Source of the DNA: Bathynomus jamesi
Lineage: Eukaryota; Arthropoda; Malacostraca; Isopoda; Cirolanidae
Assembly (NCBI GenBank): GCA_023014485.1
Contig: JAJOZX010009098.1
Span: 62,001-126,000 of the forward strand
Direction: 5' to 3'
Length of the DNA stretch: 64,000 nt
Shown here in pieces: positions 56,130-64,000 of this stretch. The notes under the pieces are model-generated. The model had not been told where the DNA came from and made no database searches. It worked only from the letters and a program-made list of their open reading frames with translations. Made by a program: the position numbers and the translations under genes. Positions within the stretch are counted from its first letter, which is position 1; each line of letters starts with the position of its first letter.

Positions 56130-58560
56130 ACTCACCTCTAGAATATATGCCACCCAGCCCACTAAATTCATTTTCTTTTGTTCCTGCTACCTCTACTGAG
56201 GTCCAGAATATTATTGATAAATTAAAAAATAAAAAATAATATTCATAACATTCATGTACCTATATTGAAACTTGTTAAAGATAAGATATCTGTAATTTGG
56301 CTAAGATTATCAATCAAAGTATTTACAAAGGAATATTCCCATCAATGCTAAAAACTGGTTGTATAACACCCCTTTTTAAAGGGGGTGATCCTACACGAGC
56401 AACAAATTACAGGTCGGTGTGTTCATTATCTGTGTTCAGTAAAGTTTTTGAAAAAATTGTAAAAAGTAGAATGCAGCGATATTTAGAATCCTACAATTTA
56501 TTATCTCCAAATCAATATGGCTTCCGTCATGATAAAACAACGGAAATGGCTTTTTTAAATCTTATGGAATATGTAAATATAGCTAAGGAGAACAAAGACA
56601 TAATGATATCAATATTTATGGATTTGATCATCATTTGAGTAAGGCATTTGATGTAATAGACCATAATATTCTACTTAATAAATTATATTGTTACGGCTTT
56701 AGAGGAGTAATCAGTGATTGGTTTAAAAGTTATTTGTCCAATAGATATCATTTTGTATCAGTAAATAAGGTTTGCTCAACTAAAGCGCTTGGCAAACATG
56801 GTGTGCCACAGGGCTCAGTCCTGGGTCCACTGTTATTTTTATTATATATAAATGACCTTCCACGTTCATCTGATATACTGAACTTCATAATGTTTGCAGA
56901 TGATACAACTGTCTCTTTTTCTTGCAAAGATGTTAATACAGCTAAGAATACAGGGTGTCCGAGAATTATCTGTACAAGTTTTGGCTGTTATTAAAAGTCA
57001 ACCATGAAGTGTAGAAATTCCAGTGTTGTCCCATTTTACAGAGAATCTCATTAAGTTTTTCTGATACCAAGTTTTGACAAGTTTTTTAGAAATTCCAGTG
57101 TGTCCGAACATTATCTGTACAATTTCATCTTTTAATAAAATTCTTGATAACACACGTAAAATTCTTAAACAAGATTATTTAGAATCTGTATTTTCAAAAG
57201 TTTCTTTTATTAAAGTAACGTTGCAAAACATCCAATCGATAATCCAAATGTTGCCATGTACGCTGCAGCATATCCACATCAATTCGCTCAATAGCAGCTG
57301 TGATTCTTGCTTTTAAATCATCAATGTCTGTCACCCGCGTACAAAAAAGAAAAAACTTGTCAAAACTTGTTATCAGAAAACTCTTAATGTGTTTCTCTGT
57401 AAAATGAGACAACACTGGAATTTCTACACTTCATGGTTGACTTTAAATAACAGCCAGAAATTGTACAGATAATTCTCGGACACCCGGTATATTTCATTCA
57501 GAATTCATCAGTGTAATGAAATGGTTGACCACCAATAAACTCTTCCTAAATACCAGTAAAACAAATTTAATGACTTTTACTAATAAAAGAAACGTATATC
57601 TTGATGAACTTAATGTTAATGAAGTCGTCATAAAGGAGTGTACTGTAACAAAATTTCTTGGTGTAATGCTAGATAAGAATTTGCAATGGATTGATCGTGT
57701 AAATTATATCGCGAAAAAGATTTCAAGGAGCGTTGCTATAATGTTTAAACTTAGAAATGTAGTCCCTAAACAAGTTTTATTGACTCTTCATCATACTCTT
57801 GTTCTTCCTTATATAACATACTGCACCCTTGTTTGGGGAACTCCGCTAACAATGCATTAAATGGTATCTTTGTCATCCAAAAACGAGCGATAAGGTTATT
57901 ATCTGATGCTGATTTCCTTGATCACTCTAGTGCATTATTTAAAGAGCTAAACCTACTAAAGCTCAACGATATACCAAACTGGCACATTTTATTTTATTTA
58001 TAAGTGTAAGAACAAAATCATTAATTTGCAATGGGTAAATAGATATTTTGTAACTCATCAAGAAATCCACTCGTATCAGACCAGAAATAGATCAAAGCTT
58101 GTTATACCTCAAGTTAGATTGTCTTCATCTCAAAAACTACCCATTTTCATTGGATTGAAACTATGGAATGACTCGCATGCCGATATAAAAAATATTGTGA
58201 ATGTAAATTTGTTTAAAACCAAGTTGAAATCCCGATCAATAATGGCATACTAATAAAAATCTAGGATTAATGTTCACTAATATTGTTTAATATTGTCCAT
58301 TAACATTGTTTAATATTGTAATACATGTTTTAACTATTAATAATACTTATTTACTTATTTATTTATTTATTATTATTAAATACAGTAATAACAACTAGCT
58401 GCTTACTCTTAATATGAGCCCAGTAAAGCCTAAAGCTTAAGGGTCAAATTAAATAAAATAAATAGTCGAGCTTCAAAATTATTCATGTCATTGTAAATTG
58501 AAAAAATGTATTTACTTTATTATTATAAATAAAGGTTATTCTATTCTATTCTATTCTATT
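56130..58560 (+). pseudogene. CR1/Jockey-like non-LTR retrotransposon, copy 2, with mariner insert
   Basis: Longer copy of the family at 13718-15045. It begins in the region before the polymerase (PATSTEVQNIIDKLKNKK), then LKTGCITPLFKGGDPTRATN, QYGFRHDKTTEMAFL, SKAFDVIDHNILLNKL, HGVPQGSVLGPLLFLLYIND and the catalytic FADDTT. An element (56951-57487) splits the frame after NTAKN. The rest (57516-58253) gives the thumb and HSYQTRNRSKL. Frame changes lie near 56240, 56620, 57835 and 57970. The 3' end is (TTCTA)n at 58538-58560. Here PQGSVLG is the standard form, while copy 1 has PQGLVLS. Confidence 0.85.
56951..57487 (-). mobile_element. Tc1/mariner-type internal-deletion element, copy 2, inside retrotransposon
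   Basis: Inverted ends CAGGGTGTCCGAGAATTAT and ATAATTCTCGGACACCCGG, flanked by TA on both sides. Copy 1 of the host retrotransposon (13979-13990) reads straight through this point, proving the insertion and its TA duplication. The minus strand keeps a transposase tail (DDLKARITAAIERIDVDMLQ). Confidence 0.9.
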
Positions 58561-58831
58561 CAACCAATTGTCGAGGGCGAAAACAATTGGGGGTGCTATA
58601 AAGGAAAAGATCCAAATCCTTTTTAATATTTATAGTTTGTTGTTATAACTAAACAAAGGTTTTTTTGTTTGTTTTTTGTTAACAATATCATTGTCATACA
58701 GTTAATTTAAATTGCATATGTAAATAAATAATAGCAGACAAGATTTGGGATAAAGAAAACTAATTCATTGAAATCACCTAAAAAGTCTTCAATTGAACCC
58801 TAAAAAATTTGGTAATTTTATTTCACGAAAA

Positions 58832-58919
<88 letters not shown>

Positions 58920-59140
58920 ATACTGTATCAGATTCACGACAATGAATTTTACACCTTAAGTTATCATAGTTATTCAACACTAAATAAAGATATGTTAGGT
59001 TAGGTTATTTTCTACTCTTAAAAACATTCATTGTCACGAATCTTAAATTTCACCTGACTCACTTTTCATAAATTTCCGCAACATTCGTGGACTTTCCTCA
59101 AATTTTTAATCTCTTCAACACTACCTCTCCTCCTCTAAAC
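58561..59140. repeat. Spacer with (TA)n(GA)n at 58838-58916
   Basis: No gene recognised. The compound microsatellite is followed by a short GTTAGGTTAGG run at 58995. Confidence 0.6.
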
Positions 59141-59144
59141 CTCA

Positions 59145-59418
59145 CCTTCTCTTACTCACTGAAACTCGGGTATCTGGGACGACTGACAGCAACCCCTCTT
59201 ACTTTCTCTATACTCAATGTCACTCCAAAGGTGGATGTTGCGTATATGTACGTAATGACCTAACTTGTTCTCTATTCCCGAACTTGAACTCTTCAAATTC
59301 TACACCCTTTGGCTACGGCTTACACGCCAATCTCAAGCTGAATACATCTGCGCTGTCTAACTTTCTCAAAATTCTACCGACTATCCAAAATCGGTTGACT
59401 ACCTCGCTTCCAAAATGA
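59145..59418 (+). pseudogene. Non-LTR retrotransposon endonuclease (EEP) fragment
   Basis: An open stretch of about 85 codons without a usable start. It reads LLLLTETRVSGTTDSNPSYF and HSKGGCCVYVRNDL. The TET and GG(C)xxYVR spacing is that of apurinic-type endonucleases at the N terminus of non-LTR elements. It stops at TGA 59416. The rest of such an element is not adjacent. A different lineage from the RT copies here cannot be excluded. Confidence 0.6.
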
Positions 59419-59419
59419 A

Positions 59420-59684
59420 ACGGAATACATATTCTTATGTAAAGTGTATTCCCATCGTGTCCGGTTGTGACGGGTATACAGAAGCAGTCGGCAACATTCA
59501 ATGCCATGTATTTTTCCGTGCATAGTACCTTAGTAGTCATGCGTAGATGGTCACGAGGGATAGGAAAAGGAGAAAGGAAACAATTCCCTCCTACACCAAA
59601 TCCTAGAAATGAGACTAAATGCTTGGTTTGTGGATCGCAGCAGTGTTCTATTGTTAACAGCTCCCGATGTGCTAGTTATGACGT

Positions 59685-59723
<39 letters not shown>

Positions 59724-59757
59724 GGGAATGAACTCAGAATGGTCCCCTGAGTTTTTT
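59420..59757. other. Unassigned sequence with (CA)n(TA)n at 59686-59722
   Basis: No gene recognised. The open frame at 59467 has repeat-derived residues at its end. Confidence 0.35.
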
Positions 59758-60054
59758 ATGATACACACAGACAGTGCATGGAACAAGGAACTCTTCTGGG
59801 ATAATTAAATCCACTATAGTCCGAATAAGTAATGGTAAATGACAAATACCATAGTTTTTCTTTTTCATGATGCTAGCCCGACGTGGGCAACGGGTCACTC
59901 GCAAAGAGGTCCCATAAATATAGCTTCCCTCACCAGCTATCTGCAAAGCAGACAGGATCCAGCTTTGGTATTTGTCATTTACCATTACTTATTCGGACTA
60001 TAGTGGATTTAATTATCCCAGAAGAGTTCCTTGTTCCATGCACTGTCTGTGTGT

Positions 60055-60058
<4 letters not shown>
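59758..60058. repeat. Foldback with ~90-bp perfect-looking arms
   Basis: The segment 59758-59850 (ATGATACACACAGACAGTGC, then TTCTGGGATAATTAAATCC) recurs inverted at 59966-60058. About 115 bp lie between, containing GGGCAACGGGTCACTCGC. It ends in (TA)n on the right. Confidence 0.8.

Positions 60059-60120
<62 letters not shown>
60057..60120. repeat. (TA)n microsatellite
   Basis: Uninterrupted TA repeat between two larger repeats. Confidence 0.95.
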
Positions 60121-60124
<4 letters not shown>

Positions 60125-60363
60125 TGGTGGACCGGATGTCAGTTTTTCAACATCTGCGGATGCGGATGCGGACCTTTAATTTCAATATCCGCGGATGCTG
60201 ATATTTAATTAATCTATCAATATAATATAGAATTATGAATATATGACATAATTTTTCAAATTTCGTGATATTACTATTATGGCAGGCAATGCATAAGAAT
60301 TAAAATTAATATTAATGTTTTCATTATGATAAAAATAATAACTTTCTCAAGAGTTTCAGCCAC
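60121..60363. repeat. GTGGTGGACCGGATGTCAG repeat, cut by Academ-like copy C
   Basis: Matches 19755-19993 almost base for base. It stops at GAGTTTCAGCCAC, where the other copy continues AGAAAATTC and this one turns into the transposon end TAGTCCAGG. Confidence 0.8.
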
Positions 60364-63300
60364 TAGTCCAGGCAATCTAGAGCAAAAATAGCTTCAACCT
60401 GGGCAAAATTGCTTCAGAAGCTTTCTAAACTGTTTCCAGCTCAGGAACCATTGCAGAATAACATATCCAAAATCCGATAAAATTGGACCCCAGGAACACC
60501 CCCAAAAATGAAATTCAAAATGGCGGACTGGCAGTTTCCTACGAAATACAATAAATTTTAATTTCGCTTTGTAGAGAGAGTTATGACGTTTTTCTTGATC
60601 AGTAAAATGTTTTAAAACACATTTTCGTTTCTAAATTAACCTATATGACACTAAAAATTGTATTAGGCGGCTAGTATTAAACTATGACGTCACGTAATGT
60701 AAATAAAATATACTGTATGGAGTGTATGTGAGAATGGACATTGCTACATCTTTATAAACTTATATTATATACAACTCTTTAATTCCTACTACCCACTATC
60801 AAATCTGCGTATTTGTGCTTGTCATTTTCTTTAAAACTGTTATTATGTACTCCTTTTAAATACTGCAACACAGTTTATTAATTTGTGTTTTCTGTTTCAG
60901 ACTGACTCGGTGTACGGCTGACTCGGTGTGCGTCCGCCTTCAAGAATGCAGACCCCTGAAGAATTGTGCGTGATTTGTAAGGAGAAATTGGACAGCGGAC
61001 AGGAAGTGGTTCACATCTCGCAAAAAGGAGCAGATGGTATAAATGCATCCAGCCGCAGCCGTGGAAGCGATGTTGTTGCAACAGCTGGAATAAGTGTTCA
61101 CGTTGTATGTAGGAAAAGGTTTACGGATAAAAAGACCATTGAAATAAAGAAGCGACAGACCGCAGCCGAGGCAATACCAAGGAAAAGTGCTCGTTTTCAT
61201 GAATACGCATTTTCCAGTGCTACTCACTGTTTGTTTGTGATACCTTTGTGGACTTTTTTTCCAAACACAAACCAAAATCAGAGCATGTCAAAATAAGAAC
61301 TACAGAGTTCTCCCAAACCATAAAAAGGTGCTGTGAAAGCCGCTGCGATGAATGGTCGTTTAATGTAAAAGGCCGTCTGGAGTATTATCTTCGTGATCTT
61401 CCTGCTGCAGATTGTGTCTACCATCACACCTGCAGCGTAAATTTTCGAAGTGGAAAAAACATTCCTCGCGCATACTCCTCCGACGATCATGATTCGAAGA
61501 AAGGGAGACCAACTAATGAAGAGCAACACCAAGCATTCCTTCAGACCTGTGCTTACCTGGAAGAGAATGATGATGAACAACTGTTGATTGGAGACCTAAT
61601 TTCCAAAATGGAGGAATATCTTCAAGGAAGTCAGAGCTCTGTCTACGAACGCAGGCACATGAAGAGAAAGCTTTTAGAACGTTACGGAGACAAGATCATA
61701 ATATCAGGTGAAAGTGGGAAGGCAGATGTAGTAACACTACGAGAGACAGCTAATGAAATTCTTATAGATTATCACAAAAAGTCGAAAGAATGTGATATAG
61801 ATATAGAGCTACAGAAGATTTACCTAGTAGAAGCTGCTGCAAAAATAATCAGAAGTGATATCAAGTCTGTCGACTCGCCTAGAAAAGATGTGTATCCATC
61901 TCCAAATGACATCACTGCAGAAAGTGCTCTTGATTACATTCCCAACAGTCTGAAATTGCTATTATCAAAAGCAATTGCGGGACAGGATGCTTCAAGAAAA
62001 ATAGGTGCAATTGGGCAGAGCATTATGCAAGCAACCCGTCCTAGAGGATTACTATGTCCACTACAGATCGGTTTGTCGGTTCAGCTACACCACAACTTTA
62101 GGTCAAGGTACCTTATTGACGTTCTCCATCAGCTGGGTTACTGTTCGTCGTATGCAGAAGTAACAAGATTCGAAAGAAACGCGGCGCTGGCAAGTGGGTC
62201 TGGCTCTTTTACTGTTTACGAAAACACTGCGGTCCTTCTAGCAGCAGATAACGTCGATCATGATGTCTGCACTTTGGATGGGAAGAATACCTTTCATGGA
62301 ATGGGTATGATTGCCGCAATAACTCCGAAGATCAAGATCCACCCTTCTATTCACAGGTAATGTTGGTGACAATGACATTAAGAAGATTGCAACCGTTGAC
62401 ATTAGGGAATATAGACACGCGAGAAGCATGTTGAGGGACATCTCATTCCGCGAACTTCCAGTACCTACTGCCACCATAAGTCGACTTAGTCTTCTCTGGC
62501 AGATATCTTCAGCAGAAAGATCAGGTCCAAGTTGGTCCGGAACAATGCAGGCAATTCACGGTGGATCAAGTGTCTCACATCCAGGTGTGGCGTCGATCAC
62601 GTTCCTTCCCATCATAGATATGTCGCCAACTGACATGACCTGCATATTTTCGACATTACTATATTTGAGCAAGATAGCACGCGATCAAAAAGTCCCATGC
62701 ATTATTACCTTTGATCAGCCTTTGTTCTGGAAAGCTTCCAAATCATCAATGAACAGAGAGACCTGCAGGACATTGTTTTAATGCTGGGATCATTTCACAC
62801 TCTGATGAATCTTTTGGGAGCAGTCGGTACTCTTATGAATGGTTCAGGATTGTCTGAAGTACTTCAAGAAAATACGGACCAAATGCCGTGCAACACATGA
62901 TGTCTGGAAAAGCTGTTTCAAGAGCGATACGTGGTCATATGATAGTAGATGCAGCTCTTAGTACCTTACTAGTCGCAGACGTTTTCCCTCGTAATGAAGA
63001 TGGAACTCCTCATGACCTCCATAAGGAAGCTTGTGACCTGCTCGACGATGTTATGACCGCCAAACAATCAGTTGAGGATGTGGAATCTTCGAATGCATTG
63101 TCTCAGATTGCTACCACTTTGGATGCGAAGAAAACTGACCTACAATCTACTTCGCAAACAAGTCAACTCTGGTTGGAATATCAGCGAATGATCAACATTG
63201 CACGTTCCTTGATAACAGCAGACAGAACCGGCTCGTGGGATTTGCACTTGCAAGCTATGCTGGAGACCATCCCCATAATTGCAGCAGCCGGACATCACAA

Positions 63301-64000
63301 TTACCTGAAATCGATATACCTGTACCTGCAGAAAATGTTAAGTTTGCCTTCTGAAAATCCAGCCGTTAACAAAATGTTCCAGGAAGGTAAGTTTGTGGTA
63401 AGAAGAAGCGACAGATTATGGCCGGACTCGCACAGACCTGGTGATAGAACAAGTACTAATGCGTTCCCTGAAAGCAGAGGCGGACTGACACGCGGAAGTG
63501 GATTTACAGACATCCAAAGGACAACGTGGCTCTTTTCTATGCCTCTGTGTTCCACTTATAACTTAGCAATGCAGGAATACACCAGAGTTTTGTTGGAAAG
63601 TAGTGAACAGCACAAGGAAATGAGGGAAGTAGGCAAATCAGGGACAGTAATGACATGAAGAAAGTACTTGAACGTCTGGAATCCTTATCCCCATTCCATT
63701 CTACCTCGGGTCTCTGCAACATTGTAACAGGGCTAACTGCTGATCCTGGAGTTAACGTTCATCAATTGCATTCAATCGGTACGAACATTGTCGTAAAAAT
63801 GATTGGGAAACAAGCCTTTACATATTCTGCCAAAAGATCTGACAAAGTGAAAACACTAGGATCTGCTTCTGCCGTTGTGATCACTGATGCTTCAGATATA
63901 GAAGTAGATCCTGCACTACTGTTTCAGAGAATGATGACTGTTGCCACTGGCGGAGACATGAATCTTGAAGATGTCATGTGTTACGAACTGTGTGCATATC
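60364..64000 (+). mobile_element. Academ-like DNA transposon, copy C, running off the window
   Basis: Starts TAGTCCAGGCAATCTAG and is collinear with copy B (3625 onward) at about 99% identity by eye. The right end lies beyond the window. The CRE palindrome is at 60685-60692 and the splice acceptor at about 60889-60900, as in copy B. Confidence 0.85.
60946..64000 (+). pseudogene. Academ-like transposase, copy C, partial and broken
   Basis: Same protein as 4205-8563, from MQTPEELCVICKEKLDSG to the EDVMCYELCAYP region. The XPG-like and CXC regions fall outside the window. The longest open part is 61248-62360 (370 codons), longer than any in copy B because copy B's TGA (4999) is CGA here and the HHTCSVNF Cys cluster is in frame. 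Its own breaks include a lost T near 61233, a 2-base loss near 62357, a lost base near 62872 and lesions near 63420, 63470 and 63630. Most breaks are not shared with copy B; a frame problem near 62742 appears in both. Confidence 0.75.

Overview
The window is a piece of animal nuclear genome packed almost end to end with transposable elements and simple repeats. No host gene is complete. Very long (TA)n, (GT)n and (GA)n tracts, scattered TTAGG-type runs (the arthropod telomere unit) and the mix of Tc1/mariner, hAT, Polinton and CR1/Jockey-like elements suggest an arthropod, perhaps a crustacean. The species cannot be fixed from the sequence alone.

Layout. 1-8957: two head-to-head copies of a large DNA transposon. 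The left copy is cut by the window edge and the right one (3625-8957) is complete. Both ends of each start with TAGTCCAGGCAAT, and the right copy has a 3-bp ATA duplication. Its roughly 1450-residue protein has Cys/His clusters, a PIN/XPG-like nuclease region and a Cys-rich CXC-type tail, most like the Academ superfamily. A third copy starts at 60364 and runs off the window. Between the first two copies lies an unnamed transposon-like protein (1294-2985). A second member of that family (16714-18433) sits behind a textbook heat-shock promoter. 9000-13000: hAT MITEs, two mariner remnants and a tRNA-derived SINE. 13700-15050: a CR1/Jockey-like reverse transcriptase. 19600-25200: foldback, mariner and Tigger-like elements, a 5S-derived SINE and reverse-transcriptase tails. 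26735-29937 (minus): a multi-exon, RNase-H-like transposase-type gene.

30168-36044: a decayed Polinton (Maverick) segment with a small ORF, integrase with chromodomain, minor capsid, basic core-like protein, major capsid and adenain-type protease. It is interrupted by a hAT insertion. 36448-44813: a row of hAT, Tigger and mariner elements set into (TA)n tracts. Among them, on the minus strand, is an isolated TATA/Inr promoter with a first coding exon (40567-40813). 44819-51204: a 6.4-kb hAT transposon whose transposase is split by three later insertions, each with its own target-site duplication. 51426-60363: reverse transcriptases, foldback repeats, a second 5S/tRNA SINE and microsatellites.

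The elements nest in layers: mariner in retrotransposon, MULE-like and hAT MITEs in hAT, hAT in Polinton, and Academ-like in an unnamed repeat. Insertion order can therefore be read directly. Almost all coding regions carry stops or frameshifts. Some single-base indels between near-identical copies could be assembly errors.
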